Notes: generated by a model from the sequence alone, not told the origin. 64,000 nucleotides of DNA from Streptococcus didelphis DSM 15616 (GCF_000380005.1 NZ_KB904188.1:372001-436000), one strand, 5' to 3'. Positions 16,306 through 26,836 are shown, counted from the first letter of the stretch. Program-made: numbers and translations.

Positions 16306-18269
16306 AAATTCAAGATTTATTAAGAAAAGACTTAATGTTACTCGATTTGCAAGCTTCTTCCAAAGAAGCAGCAATAGATGAGATGGTTTCTCATTTAGTA
16401 GCTAAGAAAATTGTATCTGATTTTGATACTTTTAAATCAGGTATTATGATACGTGAGGCACAAACATCAACTGGTTTAGGTGATGGAATTGCTATGCCTC
16501 ATAGTAAAAATATAGCAGTAATTCAGCCTGCTGTCTTATTTGCTAAATCCCATAAAGGGCTTGACTATCAGGCCTTAGACGGGGGGATGACAGATTTATT
16601 CTTTATGATTGCAGCCCCAGAAGGTGCTAACGACACCCACCTAGCAGCACTTGCTAAGCTATCTCAATATTTGCTAAAAGAGGGTTTTGTTGATCAATTA
16701 AGACAGGTTAAGTCTGAACAAGAAGTTATTGATTTATTTGATAAGTTTGAAGCAGAAGATAAAAAAACAAGTCAAACTAAAAAATTATCTTCGACTAATA
16801 AAGAGTTTATTGTGGCAGTAACTGCCTGTCCAACAGGAATTGCCCACACTTATATGGCAGAAGAAGCTTTGAAAAAACAAGCTGCCCAAATGGGAGTAGA
16901 CATAAAAGTTGAAACAAATGGTGCTTCTGGAGTCGGAAATGCCCTGACTGAGCAAGATATAAGACAGGCTAAGGGAGTTATCGTTGCTGCTGATAAGGCT
17001 GTAGCTATGGATCGATTTGATGGAAAACCTCTTGTTTTAAGACCTGTGTCAGATGGTATTAAAAAGAGTGACGAACTGATTAGTCTTATTTTGAATAACC
17101 AAGCTAAGCCTTATATTGCTAAGAATAGTTCCCAACAAAAAACTGAGAATTTTGGGAATAAGGAAGGAGCTTCTTTAGGAAGCGGATTTTATAAGCATCT
17201 AATGGGTGGTGTTTCCCAGATGTTACCATTTGTTATTGGTGGTGGTATCATGATTGCACTCGCATTTCTACTGGATAATATGTTAGGAGTTCCTAAAGAC
17301 CAGTTAGCTAATTTAGGATCTTATCATGAGATAGCTGCTATCTTTAAAAATATTGGTGGGGCGGCATTCTCCTTTATGTTACCAGTTTTAGCAGGTTATA
17401 TTGCCTATTCTATAGCTGAAAAGCCAGGTCTTGTAGCTGGTTTTGTAGCTGGTGCTATTGCATCTAGTGGATTAGCCTTTGGTAAGATTCCTTTTGCTGC
17501 TGGAGGGGAATCTACATTAGCATTAGCAGGTGTTCCTTCAGGATTTTTAGGAGCTTTAGTTGGTGGTTTCCTTGCAGGTGGTGTGGTTCTAGTTTTACGT
17601 CGATTACTAGTAGGGCTTCCACGTTCGCTGGAAGGAATTAAGTCAATTCTTTTATATCCACTTTTAGGTGTTTTAATTACTGGTTTCTTAATGTTATTTA
17701 TTAACATTCCAATGGCAGCTATTAATACTACTTTAAATAACTTCTTAGAAGGATTGTCAGGAAGTTCAGCAGTACTAATGGGCTTATTAGTTGGTGGAAT
17801 GATGGCTGTTGATATGGGTGGACCTGTTAATAAAGCAGCTTATGTTTTTGGTACAGGAACTCTAGCTGCAAGTGTTGCTAATGGTGGTTCTGTAGTTATG
17901 GCAGCAGTCATGGCAGGTGGCATGGTGCCTCCTCTTGCAGTATTTGTAGCGACTCTATTGTTTAAAGATAAATTTACCCTTGAAGAACGTGAGTCTGGTT
18001 TAACAAACATTGTTATGGGACTATCCTTTATAACTGAAGGGGCCATACCCTTTGGTGCAGCAGACCCAGCCCGAGCAATTCCAAGTTTTATTGCAGGTTC
18101 AGCCTTAACAGGAGCACTTGTAGGATTTGCAGGAATTAAGTTACTGGCTCCTCATGGTGGTATATTTGTTATTGCTTTAACAAGTAATCCAATACTTTAT
18201 CTTCTATTTGTAGCAGTAGGAGCTCTTGTTTCCGGAATTCTCTTTGGAGCTCTTCGTACAAAAGCATAA
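16302..18269 (+). CDS. fruA: Fructose-specific PTS EIIABC
   Basis: A 655-residue fusion. EIIA covers about residues 1-150 with phosphorylated His67 in GDGIAMPHSKN. EIIB spans about 168-265 with phosphorylated Cys176 in VAVTACPTGIAHT. EIIC spans about 300-650 with some eight to ten membrane segments, including the GGAVINKAAY-like MGGPVNKAAYVFGTG. It imports fructose as fructose 1-phosphate, which FruK uses. It is the last gene of fruRKA, and a terminator follows. Confidence 0.96.
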   Translation: MKIQDLLRKDLMLLDLQASSKEAAIDEMVSHLVAKKIVSDFDTFKSGIMIREAQTSTGLGDGIAMPHSKNIAVIQPAVLFAKSHKGLDYQALDGGMTDLFFMIAAPEGANDTHLAALAKLSQYLLKEGFVDQLRQVKSEQEVIDLFDKFEAEDKKTSQTKKLSSTNKEFIVAVTACPTGIAHTYMAEEALKKQAAQMGVDIKVETNGASGVGNALTEQDIRQAKGVIVAADKAVAMDRFDGKPLVLRPVSDGIKKSDELISLILNNQAKPYIAKNSSQQKTENFGNKEGASLGSGFYKHLMGGVSQMLPFVIGGGIMIALAFLLDNMLGVPKDQLANLGSYHEIAAIFKNIGGAAFSFMLPVLAGYIAYSIAEKPGLVAGFVAGAIASSGLAFGKIPFAAGGESTLALAGVPSGFLGALVGGFLAGGVVLVLRRLLVGLPRSLEGIKSILLYPLLGVLITGFLMLFINIPMAAINTTLNNFLEGLSGSSAVLMGLLVGGMMAVDMGGPVNKAAYVFGTGTLAASVANGGSVVMAAVMAGGMVPPLAVFVATLLFKDKFTLEERESGLTNIVMGLSFITEGAIPFGAADPARAIPSFIAGSALTGALVGFAGIKLLAPHGGIFVIALTSNPILYLLFVAVGALVSGILFGALRTKA

Positions 18270-18288
18270 TTTAACTTACTTTAAAATG

Positions 18289-18319
18289 AAACTGGAATCA
18301 GATATGATTTCAGTTTTTT
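18289..18319 (+). terminator. Terminator of fruRKA, abutting the next promoter
   Basis: AAACTGGAATC (18289-18299) pairs with GATTTCAGTTT (18306-18316), one G-U pair, loop AGATAT, then T. The T-run leads directly into TGT TATACT (18319-18327), an extended -10 that probably serves the next gene. Confidence 0.85.
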
Positions 18320-18362
18320 GTTATACTTAATAAAAGAAGATAATGAATTAGGAAGGGAAATA

Positions 18363-18974
18363 ATGAAGAAAAAGAATTACAAGAAAAAGTATAGAAGTAA
18401 AAAGAAAGGTTTAGACTTTTCTAGCTGGATTGTAATTTACTTGTTACTTGTTATTTCTTATAGCTTATTTAGTCTATCCAAAGAAAAGGAAGAACTAAAA
18501 ATCTATTCAGGAACAGAAACTATGACTTTTATGAGTAAAGTTGCTAGCACTGCTAATCATGTAGCTAAAAAGAAAGACCTTTATACTTCAATCATGTTAG
18601 CCCAAGCCATCTTAGAATCAAATAATGGTAAATCAAAGCTAAGTCAAAAGCCTTATTATAACTTTTTTGGTATTAAAGGAGATTATAAAGGGAAGTCTGT
18701 TATCTTACCAACTCTAGAAGATGATGGTCAAGGAAACCTTTATCAAATAGATGCTAGATTTCGTTCCTATAATAAATTGTCTTATTCTTTTGAGGACTAT
18801 GCTAGAGTTCTAGAGGATCCATTGTATCTTAAAACACATCAATCAAAAACCAAGAATTATGAAGAAGCTACTGCTACTTTAAGAGGCGTCTATGCAACTG
18901 ATAGTGCTTATAATGATAAATTAAATCAGCTTATTAGTAGCTATCATCTCTATAATTTTGATTATAGTTTTTAG
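18363..18974 (+). CDS. GH73 endo-beta-N-acetylglucosaminidase, membrane-anchored
   Basis: A 203-residue protein with a very basic N-terminus (KKKNYKKKYRSKKKG), one membrane segment at about 22-38 and an extracellular GH73 glucosaminidase domain. The motif AQAILESNNGKS holds the catalytic Glu (near residue 84), and YYNFFGIKG follows. GH73 enzymes cut the glycan strands of peptidoglycan. No wall-binding repeats are present. The start ATG 18363 follows GGAAGGG. A second, similar gene follows, and such tandem pairs (mur1.1/mur1.2) are known after fruA in pyogenic streptococci. Confidence 0.88.
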   Translation: MKKKNYKKKYRSKKKGLDFSSWIVIYLLLVISYSLFSLSKEKEELKIYSGTETMTFMSKVASTANHVAKKKDLYTSIMLAQAILESNNGKSKLSQKPYYNFFGIKGDYKGKSVILPTLEDDGQGNLYQIDARFRSYNKLSYSFEDYARVLEDPLYLKTHQSKTKNYEEATATLRGVYATDSAYNDKLNQLISSYHLYNFDYSF

Positions 18975-19061
18975 TTACACTTGAAGAATATTTCAGTTTT
19001 AATACAAAATAATACAAAAAAATTAAATAAAGAAGTTTTGTAGCGAAATACTAAAAAGCTG

Positions 19062-19070
19062 TGTTATAAT
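19062..19070 (+). promoter_or_regulatory. Extended -10 promoter of the second glucosaminidase
   Basis: TGT TATAAT (19062-19070) with no good -35 at normal spacing. It lies 43 bases upstream of the start codon. Confidence 0.65.
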
Positions 19071-19112
19071 ATTATTCGATATTAAAAGTAGAAAATAAAA
19101 AGGAATATAGAA

Positions 19113-19859
19113 ATGACCATGACGAAAGGTAAAAAAATAGCAATTGCTCTTATTTCACTAATAGCGATTGCAGTCACTTATTTTGTAGTTCAACCAACTC
19201 ATAAGGAGACTGGTGTTTCAGCAGAGACTTTGACAGCAGGACCTACTCAGACTTTTATTAATGAAATTGCAGGCACAGCTAGTCAGATTGCTCAAGAAAG
19301 AGATCTTTATGCTTCTGTTATGATTGCCCAAGCTATTTTAGAATCAAGCAGTGGTCAGTCAGGCTTAAGTCAGGCTCCTTATCATAACTTTTTTGGTATA
19401 AAGGGTGCTTATGGTGGTTCTTCTGTTATGATGAAAACTTGGGAAGATGATGGACATGGTAATCCTTATGAAATTGATCAGCCCTTTAGAGCTTATCCAA
19501 GTATTGCCGATTCTTTATACGACTATGCTAATTTATTAAGTACTAATACCTATGCAGGTGTAAGAAAGTCAAATACGCTTTCTTACCAAGATGCAACAGC
19601 AGCTTTAACAGGTCTTTATGCCACTGATACTTCATATAATGTTAAATTAAATAATATTATTCAAACTTATGGCCTAACTGCATATGATGTTCAAAACACA
19701 GCTCCTCAAGCAACTGCACCAAGTCCTGTAGCAAATACAGCAGCTGAAACTAATGCCACAAGTTCAAATTATGTTTGGAATAAACATAGAAGAGCTTACA
19801 CAGATGCTGCAACTTTGGCTCAAGATGATGCATGGTCACTTTGGGTAAAAGGTTATTAG
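19113..19859 (+). CDS. GH73 endo-beta-N-acetylglucosaminidase, second copy
   Basis: A 248-residue protein with a basic start, a membrane segment or signal peptide at about 8-26 and a GH73 domain closely similar to that of the gene before it ([20 protein letters not shown], then [11 protein letters not shown]). The catalytic Glu is in ILESSSG. The C-terminal 50 residues are a Thr/Ala/Pro-rich linker and a short Trp-containing tail ([20 protein letters not shown]). The two genes look like a tandem duplication that diverged at both ends. The start ATG 19113 follows AAAGGA. Confidence 0.88.
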   Translation: MTMTKGKKIAIALISLIAIAVTYFVVQPTHKETGVSAETLTAGPTQTFINEIAGTASQIAQERDLYASVMIAQAILESSSGQSGLSQAPYHNFFGIKGAYGGSSVMMKTWEDDGHGNPYEIDQPFRAYPSIADSLYDYANLLSTNTYAGVRKSNTLSYQDATAALTGLYATDTSYNVKLNNIIQTYGLTAYDVQNTAPQATAPSPVANTAAETNATSSNYVWNKHRRAYTDAATLAQDDAWSLWVKGY

Positions 19860-19898
19860 GATTTACTTCTAAATGAGAATCAGTAAAAAAGAAAACTA

Positions 19899-19931
19899 AA
19901 ATCATCCTTTGGGGTGATTTTTTGTTATAAT
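19899..19931 (+). terminator. Terminator fused to a downstream -10 element
   Basis: AAATCATCC (19899-19907) pairs with GGGTGATTT (19912-19920, one wobble), loop TTTG, then T residues. These run straight into TGT TATAAT (19923-19931). The hairpin should end the glucosaminidase transcript and the -10 should start the next one. Confidence 0.85.
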
Positions 19932-19937
19932 AAGGTT

Positions 19938-20459
19938 ATGAAAACACTCAAAGAAATCTATGAAAATCATTCAGAAATGCCTTACATTCATCCTAAATAT
20001 GAAAAAGAGTTAATGAGAAAGCCTATTGCTAAAAGAAATATGATTAGGACTGATGAGGGACTTTTGCCAGGGCATCTTATCATGTTGTGGCGAATTAATT
20101 TTGGTACTTATAGCACAGCTAGCCCACATCACAAGTATTTTTATACTACTTATGGGATTCATGCAGAACAAGAATTACAATGGCTTATAAATAACCATTA
20201 TGTTCAGGTAGATTCTCCCTTTACTTCTATGAAAGAATTAGCAGCTCCGCAATTAAAAGAATTCTTAAAAGAAAAAGGTGTTCAAGGTTTATCTAAAATG
20301 AAAAGAAGTGACCTTGAAGGAGCTATTCTTGAGCATTATAGCGAGGAAGAATTTGGAAGCTTATTTGAGGTGAGATCTTACAGTCTCTTGGAAAAAGGAA
20401 TTACAGCCTTAAAAAAATATCCAGAGGTCATTGACAAACATCCTCAGAAAAAATACTAG
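19938..20459 (+). CDS. SAP-domain-containing protein
   Basis: A 173-residue protein with a SAP-like helix-extended loop-helix segment at about residues 105-140 (PQLKEFLKEKGVQGLSKMKR, then SDLEGAI). SAP modules usually bind nucleic acid; the rest of the protein is not recognised. The start ATG 19938 lies only 6 bases after a TATAAT, so the message may be nearly leaderless. AAGG at 19932-19935 is too near the start to be a good ribosome site. Streptococcal homologues are annotated only by the SAP domain. Confidence 0.7.
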   Translation: MKTLKEIYENHSEMPYIHPKYEKELMRKPIAKRNMIRTDEGLLPGHLIMLWRINFGTYSTASPHHKYFYTTYGIHAEQELQWLINNHYVQVDSPFTSMKELAAPQLKEFLKEKGVQGLSKMKRSDLEGAILEHYSEEEFGSLFEVRSYSLLEKGITALKKYPEVIDKHPQKKY

Positions 20460-20490
20460 GCTAAGCCATCTTTTATAATCCTGAAAACTA

Positions 20491-20499
20491 TGCTATAAT
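20491..20499 (+). promoter_or_regulatory. Extended -10 promoter for the DUF1149 gene
   Basis: TGC TATAAT at 20491-20499, 32 bases before the ATG, without a recognisable -35. Confidence 0.65.
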
Positions 20500-20531
20500 G
20501 GTCAATATCGCGTTCAAGGAGAATAGTAAAT

Positions 20532-20912
20532 ATGCAAGTAAAAAGAGAAAAAGAATTTGTAAATCAGTATCATTATGATGCTAGAAATTTGGAATGGGAA
20601 AAAGAAAATGGCACCCCTGAAACAAATTTTGAAGTAACTTTTCAATTAATTAATAAAGATGTAGCCCAAAATGAAACAACTATCGTTTCTGTTTTACAAT
20701 TTACAATTGTAAAAGAAGAATTCGTTATTAGTGGGGTTATTTCACAAATGGTTAGAATACTTGATAAGCTTGTTGATAAACCAAGTGAATTTACGCAAGC
20801 AGAAGTAGAGTCTTTAGCGGCTCCCTTATTGGATATGGTTCAACGTTTAACTTATGAAGTGACCGAGATTGCACTTGATAGACCAGGTATTAATTTGGAG
20901 TTTAAAAATTAA
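20532..20912 (+). CDS. DUF1149 family protein
   Basis: A 126-residue acidic soluble protein with no signal peptide or membrane segment, recognised as the streptococcal/lactococcal DUF1149 family, which has a SecB-like fold by published family description. Its function is not established. A strong AAGGAG site precedes ATG 20532. Its TAA shares an A with the ATG of the DegV gene, so the two are coupled. Confidence 0.8.
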   Translation: MQVKREKEFVNQYHYDARNLEWEKENGTPETNFEVTFQLINKDVAQNETTIVSVLQFTIVKEEFVISGVISQMVRILDKLVDKPSEFTQAEVESLAAPLLDMVQRLTYEVTEIALDRPGINLEFKN

Positions 20913-21763
20913 TGAAATTAGCAGTAATAACGGATAATACAGCAGCTATACCAGATAATATAGCCCTTCATCAAGATCTTTATGTCTTAAATATTCCTAT
21001 CATGATTGAGGGAGAGACCTACTATGAAGGTGTTAATATTAGTTTAGCTGAATTTTATTCAAAAATGGCTCTTTCTAAAGAATTACCTAAAACGAGTCAA
21101 CCTTCCTTAGTAGAACTAGATAACTTATTAAGTCAACTTTCAACAGAGGGTTACACCCATGTTATTGGTCTATTTTTGGCTGGAGGAATCTCTGGCTTTT
21201 GGCAAAATATTCAGTTTTTAATTGGAGAGCATCCAGAACTTACTATTGCTTTTCCTGATAGCAAGATTGCCTCTGTTCCAGTAGGAAATATGATTGCTTC
21301 TATTTTTAAGTGGCATGAAGATGATTTACTTTTTCAGGATATCTTATCACGTCTAGAAACTAAAATTAATGGGACATCTGCTTATATTTTAGTAGATGAT
21401 TTAAATCACTTGGTAAAAGGTGGCCGTCTATCAAATGGATCAGCTTTACTTGGTAATTTATTAAGTATTAAACCTATTTTACAGTTTGATGAAGAAGGAA
21501 AGATAGTTGTCTTTGAGAAAGTGAGAACTGATAAGAAGGCTATGAAACGTTTAGTAGACTTGCTAAATGAACAGCATGCAAAAGATGAGTATGATTTTTC
21601 AATTATTAACGCCAATGGCTCTGATAAGGCAGCTTATTTAAAGCAGCTTTTAATTGAAAGTGGCTTGCCTGATCAGTTTACAGAGGCTGATTTTAGTGCT
21701 GTCATAGGGACTCATTTGGGTTCCAATGCCGTAGGGATTGGTTTCACGCCAAAAGTTAAATAA
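20912..21763 (+). CDS. DegV family fatty-acid-binding protein
   Basis: A 283-residue protein with the DegV layout: KLAVITDNTAAIP at the N-terminus, the fatty-acid head-group motif TSQPS near residue 63, and VDDLNHLVKGGRLSNGSALLGNLLSIKP in the second half. Family members (FakB and relatives) present fatty acids to a FakA kinase or bind lipids. Whether this one is a FakB cannot be told. The start overlaps the preceding stop by one base. Confidence 0.87.
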   Translation: MKLAVITDNTAAIPDNIALHQDLYVLNIPIMIEGETYYEGVNISLAEFYSKMALSKELPKTSQPSLVELDNLLSQLSTEGYTHVIGLFLAGGISGFWQNIQFLIGEHPELTIAFPDSKIASVPVGNMIASIFKWHEDDLLFQDILSRLETKINGTSAYILVDDLNHLVKGGRLSNGSALLGNLLSIKPILQFDEEGKIVVFEKVRTDKKAMKRLVDLLNEQHAKDEYDFSIINANGSDKAAYLKQLLIESGLPDQFTEADFSAVIGTHLGSNAVGIGFTPKVK

Positions 21764-21780
21764 ATAACTTAACATAGGCT

Positions 21781-21811
21781 AGTCTAACCGTAGTCGTTTC
21801 TAGACTTTTTA
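21781..21811 (+). terminator. Weak terminator after degV
   Basis: AGTCTA (21781-21786) and TAGACT (21801-21806) form a 6-bp stem with a 14-base loop, followed by TTTTT. Short, so moderate confidence only. The rest of the gap to cca shows no further signal. Confidence 0.4.
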
Positions 21812-21874
21812 GGTATAAAGAGAGAACTTTAGAAGCTAAGAGACCTGAGGTCTGTATAGATTAGAGAATATTAT

Positions 21875-23086
21875 ATGAAATTAACACGATTGCCTTCTGA
21901 ATTTCAGGAGGCTTTACCAATATTAAAAAAAATTAAGGATGCTGGTTATAAGGCCTACTTCGTTGGAGGAGGGGTACGAGATATCTTATTAGATCGTCCT
22001 ATTCATGATGTTGATATAGCCACAAGCTCCTATCCTCAAGAGACAAAATCTATCTTTTCCAGGACGGTTGATATTGGTCTTGAACATGGAACGGTTTTGG
22101 TCCTTGAAAATGGGAAAGAATATGAAATCACTACCTTTCGAACTGAGGAAGCTTATGTAGATTACAGAAGGCCAAGTCAGGTTTCTTTTGTACGCTCTTT
22201 GGATGAAGACTTAAAGAGAAGAGATTTTACAGTTAATGCCCTTGCCTTAGATGAAAATGGACAGGTTATTGATCATTTCAATGGGCTTGAAGATTTAAAA
22301 GTAAAAAAATTAAGAGCTGTTGGTCGGGCTGAGGAACGTTTTGAAGAAGATGCCTTGAGAATTATGCGAGGTTTTCGTTTTGCGGCAAGTCTGGATTTTG
22401 ATATAGAAGAAAAGACTTTTTTAGCAATGTGTTCTCATGCTCATCTTTTAGAAAAGATTTCGGTTGAACGTTCCTTTATAGAATTTGATAAATTATTGAC
22501 AGCTGATAATTGGAAACTGGGATTAGGGAAATTAATAGAGGCTGCTGCTTATGATTATTTACCTGGTTTAAAAGGTCAAGCAATAGGACTTAACCGTTTG
22601 ATTCATTCTATTATGCCCAGCTTTTCGTTTAAAAGGAGCGAGCAGGCCTGGGCCGCTCTTATACTTGAAATAAAAGTTTCAAATGTCAAGCTATTTCTTA
22701 AGGGCTGGAAAACATCTAATGATTTTCAGAAAATGGTTAATCAGATTCTATCCTTTTATAAAATTCGCAAGGAAAGAAAAGTGACCTCTTGGGATCTCTA
22801 CTATTACGGGTTTGAGGTAGCTATGCTGAGTGAGGAGTTAAGAAGGGCTCATGCTTTAGATTATGATTTTGAAGCTTTAAAGGCCATTTATAATAGTCTT
22901 ACAATCTATGATAAGCATGACATTGTAGTCAATGGTAGTTATTTAATCAAAGAACTTGGGTGTAAGCCAGGTCCTCATCTTGGATACTTGCTAAATCAGA
23001 TAGAGGTGGCAATTGTGATGGGGGAGTTGGAGAATGATAGACTTGCTATCAAAAACTATCTATTAAAGGAGTTAGACAATGGGTGA
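21875..23086 (+). CDS. cca: CCA tRNA nucleotidyltransferase
   Basis: A 403-residue class II nucleotidyltransferase. [24 protein letters not shown] carries the GG-R and DxD metal motifs (residues about 29-52), [15 protein letters not shown] follows, and [16 protein letters not shown] is the nucleotide-selecting region. It adds or repairs the 3' CCA of tRNAs. It overlaps the ABC-F gene by 8 bases, a conserved streptococcal pairing. Confidence 0.95.
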   Translation: MKLTRLPSEFQEALPILKKIKDAGYKAYFVGGGVRDILLDRPIHDVDIATSSYPQETKSIFSRTVDIGLEHGTVLVLENGKEYEITTFRTEEAYVDYRRPSQVSFVRSLDEDLKRRDFTVNALALDENGQVIDHFNGLEDLKVKKLRAVGRAEERFEEDALRIMRGFRFAASLDFDIEEKTFLAMCSHAHLLEKISVERSFIEFDKLLTADNWKLGLGKLIEAAAYDYLPGLKGQAIGLNRLIHSIMPSFSFKRSEQAWAALILEIKVSNVKLFLKGWKTSNDFQKMVNQILSFYKIRKERKVTSWDLYYYGFEVAMLSEELRRAHALDYDFEALKAIYNSLTIYDKHDIVVNGSYLIKELGCKPGPHLGYLLNQIEVAIVMGELENDRLAIKNYLLKELDNG

Positions 23087-24950
23087 TTTATTAGTTGATA
23101 AACTCAGTAAAACAGTAGGAGATAAAACTGTTTTTAAAGATATTTCATTCATCATACATGACTTTGATAGAGTAGGGATTATTGGCGTCAATGGAACGGG
23201 GAAAACTACCTTATTAGATGTATTATCTGAGAAAATAGGATTTGATGGGGACTTATCTCCAATATCAAAAGCTAAAGATTATAAGATGGCTTATCTAACT
23301 CAAAATCCTCTTTTTGATGATAGTCATAGTGTTTTAGATACCGTTTTATCATCTGATTTGCCAGAGATGAAGCTCATTCGTCATTATGAATTTTTGATGG
23401 CAGATTATTCTGAAGCTAGGCAGGAAGAGCTTGAAAAGCTTATTTCAGAAATGGATAGAAATAATGTATGGTCACTTGAAAGTGAGGTTAAGACTGTTCT
23501 TTCAAAACTAGGAATTACCAATTTACAACAAAAAGTTGGGGAATTATCTGGGGGAATGAGAAGGCGAGTTCAACTAGCTCAAGTTCTTCTTGGTAGTGCT
23601 GATTTGTTACTTCTTGACGAGCCTACCAATCATTTAGATATTGATACGATTAACTGGCTTACAAATTATCTAAAAACAAGTAAAAAGACAGTGCTATTTA
23701 TCACTCATGATAGGTATTTTTTGGATAGTTTAGCGACCCGTATTTTTGAGTTAGACAATGCTCAATTGCATGAATACCATGGTAACTACCAAGATTATGT
23801 CCGTTTAAAAGCAGAACAAGATGAGCGTGATGCTGCAAACCTCCATAAAAAGAGGCGATTGTATAAGCAAGAGTTGTCTTGGATGCGTAGGCAACCTCAA
23901 GCTAGGGCTACCAAGCAAGAAGCTAGGATTAATCGGTTTCACCAGTTAAAGAATAGCATTAGTGATACAACTGATAAACAAGAATTAGATATTCATTTTG
24001 AAACGAGTCGGATTGGGAAAAAAGTTCTTCTTTTTGAAAACCTATCCTTTGGCTATGATTCACAGAAACCTTTGATAAAAGACTTTAATTTAATTATTCA
24101 GAATAAGGATAGAATAGGTATCATTGGTGAAAATGGGGTGGGTAAGTCCACCTTACTACATCTTATTAATGGTGATTTAGAAGCAACTTCTGGTCGTTTA
24201 GAAATTGGGGAAACAATCAAGGTAGGCTATTTTTCACAGCAGATTAAGGATATGGATGATAATAAGCGTCTGATTACATATCTGCAAGAAATTGCTGATG
24301 AGGTTAAAACAAGTAATGGTAGAATAAGTATTAGTGACCTTTTAGAACAATTCTTATTTCCGCGTTCTAGCCATGGAAAACTTATTTCAAAATTATCTGG
24401 TGGGGAAAAGAAACGTCTTTATCTTTTGAAAATTCTCATTGAAAAACCAAATGTCTTGTTACTAGACGAACCGACCAATGATTTAGATATTGCAACTTTG
24501 ACGGTTTTGGAGAATTTCCTGCATACTTTTGCAGGTCCTGTTATTACAGTCAGTCATGATAGGTATTTTTTAGATAAGGTAGCAACAAAATTACTTTCTT
24601 TTGAAAATGGACAAATCCTTGAATATCATGGTAATTATAGTGATTATTTAGATGAAAAAGCCTTCCAAGAAACAAAAAATACATTAGTGGAGAAAAAAGC
24701 AGAACAAGTTTCTACTAATAATCCAGCTGAGAAGAGGAAAATGTCCTATCTTGAAAGGCAAGAATGGGCAAGTATTGAAGATACTATTTTTTCTATTGAA
24801 AGTAAAATCGAAGACATTCAAGCAGAAATGCAAAGATTTTCTAGTAATTATGATCACTTAGCACAATTACAGGCTCAGCTAGATGAGTTAAATATAAACC
24901 TCATGGAAAAGTACGAGCGTTATGAATACTTAAGTGATTTAGGAAAATAA
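23079..24950 (+). CDS. ABC-F family ATPase (Uup-like)
   Basis: A 623-residue protein with two ATPase domains and no membrane segment. The first has Walker A GVNGTGKT (around 36), signature LSGGMRRR and Walker [13 protein letters not shown]. The second has GENGVGKS (around 349), LSGGEKKR and [13 protein letters not shown] charged linker between them ([20 protein letters not shown]) is the ABC-F interdomain arm. The C-terminal 70 residues form a coiled coil, as in Uup. Family members act on ribosomes in translation rescue or assembly; antibiotic resistance is not indicated here. Overlap with cca implies cotranscription. Confidence 0.88.
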   Translation: MGDLLVDKLSKTVGDKTVFKDISFIIHDFDRVGIIGVNGTGKTTLLDVLSEKIGFDGDLSPISKAKDYKMAYLTQNPLFDDSHSVLDTVLSSDLPEMKLIRHYEFLMADYSEARQEELEKLISEMDRNNVWSLESEVKTVLSKLGITNLQQKVGELSGGMRRRVQLAQVLLGSADLLLLDEPTNHLDIDTINWLTNYLKTSKKTVLFITHDRYFLDSLATRIFELDNAQLHEYHGNYQDYVRLKAEQDERDAANLHKKRRLYKQELSWMRRQPQARATKQEARINRFHQLKNSISDTTDKQELDIHFETSRIGKKVLLFENLSFGYDSQKPLIKDFNLIIQNKDRIGIIGENGVGKSTLLHLINGDLEATSGRLEIGETIKVGYFSQQIKDMDDNKRLITYLQEIADEVKTSNGRISISDLLEQFLFPRSSHGKLISKLSGGEKKRLYLLKILIEKPNVLLLDEPTNDLDIATLTVLENFLHTFAGPVITVSHDRYFLDKVATKLLSFENGQILEYHGNYSDYLDEKAFQETKNTLVEKKAEQVSTNNPAEKRKMSYLERQEWASIEDTIFSIESKIEDIQAEMQRFSSNYDHLAQLQAQLDELNINLMEKYERYEYLSDLGK

Positions 24951-25042
24951 GTTAAGATTTTATCATAATTATCTCAATGAAAGGAAGAGGCTATTTTCTC
25001 CTCCCAAAAATGAGAGTCTATGATAAACTGTAATAACAATAG

Positions 25043-25068
25043 AAGAAGTGCACATTTGCGCTTCTTTT
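25043..25068 (+). terminator. Terminator after cca-abcF
   Basis: AAGAAGTGC (25043-25051) pairs with GCGCTTCTT (25058-25066, one wobble), loop ACATTT, then T. It lies 26 bases before the next start codon, so it could also attenuate the ABC exporter. Confidence 0.75.
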
Positions 25069-25093
25069 ATAAACAATTAAGAGGAGGTGACAA

Positions 25094-26836
25094 ATGGCTT
25101 TAATATGGTCTTATTTGAAAAGGAAAAAGAAATGGTTGTTACTAGATTTAGTAGGGGCTCTCTTTTTTGTTTTAGTTAATTTAGGGTTGCCAACAGTCTT
25201 AGCCAAGATGATTGATCAAGGAGTAGCAGGCAAAGATAGTAAGGCTCTTTATTTTTGGGCAATGATTATGTTTGTCATTGTGCTTTTAGGTGTTATAGGA
25301 CGTATTATCTTATCTTATGCTTCAAGTCAGTTAACGACCACCATGATTAAAGAGTTAAGAAATGATATGTATCAGAAAATCCAAGATTATTCTCATACAG
25401 AGTATGAAAAAATTGGAGTCTCTTCTTTGGTTACTCGGATTACAAATGATGCTTTTGTTTTAATGCAATTTGCTGAAATGTCTTTACGAATGGGGGTGGT
25501 AACACCACTTATGATGATTTTTTCAGTTGTCATGATACTGGTTACCAGTCCTTCTTTAGCTTGGATTGTAGCAGTATCTATTCCCTTTTTAGCACTAGTA
25601 GTTTTCTATGTTGCCCTAAAAACTAAGCCCTTATCTGAAAAACAACAAAAAAATCTCGATAAGATTAATCAGTTGGTTCGTGAAAATTTAACTGGGCTTA
25701 GGGTAATCAGAGCCTTTTCTAGAGAAGAATTTCAAGAAAATCGTTTTAATAAAAAGAATGAAGAATATGCTGGAATTTCTAAACAATTATTTATCCTTAC
25801 AGGTTTAACGGAACCCTTATTTGTACAAATTATTATTGCCATGATTGTGGCTATTGTTTGGTTTGCACTTGATCCTTTAGCTAAGGGGCAATTTAGGATT
25901 GGAGATTTGGTTGCTTTTATAGAATATAGCTTTCATGCTCTATTTTCCTTTTTGATATTTGCTAATCTTTTTACAATGTATCCTAGGATGTCTGTTTCTA
26001 GTCAAAGAATAAATGAGGTTTTAGACATGCCACTTTCCATATCTAAAAATGAGGATGGTATTAAAGAAAGTGAAAGTCGTGGCTATCTTGAGTTTGACAA
26101 TGTTACCTTTGCTTATCCAGGTGAAACAGAAAACCCAGTTCTAAATAATATTTCCTTTAAAACTAGGCCAGGAGAAACCATCGCTTTTATCGGTTCAACA
26201 GGGTCAGGAAAGTCTTCTCTTGTTAATTTAATTCCTCGTTTTTATGATGTTACCTTTGGTAAAATTTTAGTGGATGGGATTGATGTTCGAGATTATCAGC
26301 TCAAGGCTCTTCGGTCTAAAATTGGCTTTATTCCACAAAAGGCTCTTTTATTTACAGGAACTATCGAGGAAAACTTGAAGTATGGTAAAGAAGATGCAAG
26401 TTTCCCCGAACTTGATCAGGCTACAGATGTTTCCCAGGCTAAAGAATTTATTGAAAGTCGTCAAGAGGGCTACCAAACTCATCTGGCTGAAGGTGGTAGC
26501 AATTTATCAGGTGGTCAAAAGCAAAGACTATCTATTGCCCGTGCAGTCATTAAAAAGCCTGATATTTATATTTTTGATGATTCTTTTTCGGCACTCGACT
26601 ATAAAACAGATGCTGAATTACGGAAGCGTCTTAAGGAGGTCACTGAAGATGCTACGGTTCTGATAGTAGCCCAAAGGGTTGGAACGATCATGGATGCTGA
26701 TCAGATTATTGTCCTTGATGAAGGGGAAATCGTTGGTCGTGGAACCCACGAAGAGCTCTTACAAACCAATACTATTTATGCGGAAATTGCTAATTCTCAA
26801 TTAAATAGTAAATCAAGGCAAGAGGAGGTTGACTGA
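25094..26836 (+). CDS. Heterodimeric ABC exporter, subunit 1 (degenerate catalytic site)
   Basis: A 580-residue half-transporter with six membrane segments in the first 310 residues and an ATPase domain. Walker A is GSTGSGKSS (around 371), the signature is LSGGQKQR, and Walker B reads YIFDDSFSALD: the catalytic Glu after Walker B is Asp. This is typical of the inactive-site partner in LmrC/LmrD-like heterodimers. The strong ribosome site GAGGAGGTGA precedes ATG 25094. Its TGA overlaps the start of subunit 2 (ATGTCAG at 26836). The substrate is unknown; multidrug export is the usual label. Confidence 0.9.
   Translation: MALIWSYLKRKKKWLLLDLVGALFFVLVNLGLPTVLAKMIDQGVAGKDSKALYFWAMIMFVIVLLGVIGRIILSYASSQLTTTMIKELRNDMYQKIQDYSHTEYEKIGVSSLVTRITNDAFVLMQFAEMSLRMGVVTPLMMIFSVVMILVTSPSLAWIVAVSIPFLALVVFYVALKTKPLSEKQQKNLDKINQLVRENLTGLRVIRAFSREEFQENRFNKKNEEYAGISKQLFILTGLTEPLFVQIIIAMIVAIVWFALDPLAKGQFRIGDLVAFIEYSFHALFSFLIFANLFTMYPRMSVSSQRINEVLDMPLSISKNEDGIKESESRGYLEFDNVTFAYPGETENPVLNNISFKTRPGETIAFIGSTGSGKSSLVNLIPRFYDVTFGKILVDGIDVRDYQLKALRSKIGFIPQKALLFTGTIEENLKYGKEDASFPELDQATDVSQAKEFIESRQEGYQTHLAEGGSNLSGGQKQRLSIARAVIKKPDIYIFDDSFSALDYKTDAELRKRLKEVTEDATVLIVAQRVGTIMDADQIIVLDEGEIVGRGTHEELLQTNTIYAEIANSQLNSKSRQEEVD

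Noticed and set aside
23079-24950. ABC-F gene as an antibiotic resistance determinant
   Set aside because: The coiled-coil C-terminus and cca linkage indicate the Uup-type housekeeping branch, and the short interdomain arm gives no sign of a resistance-type extension.
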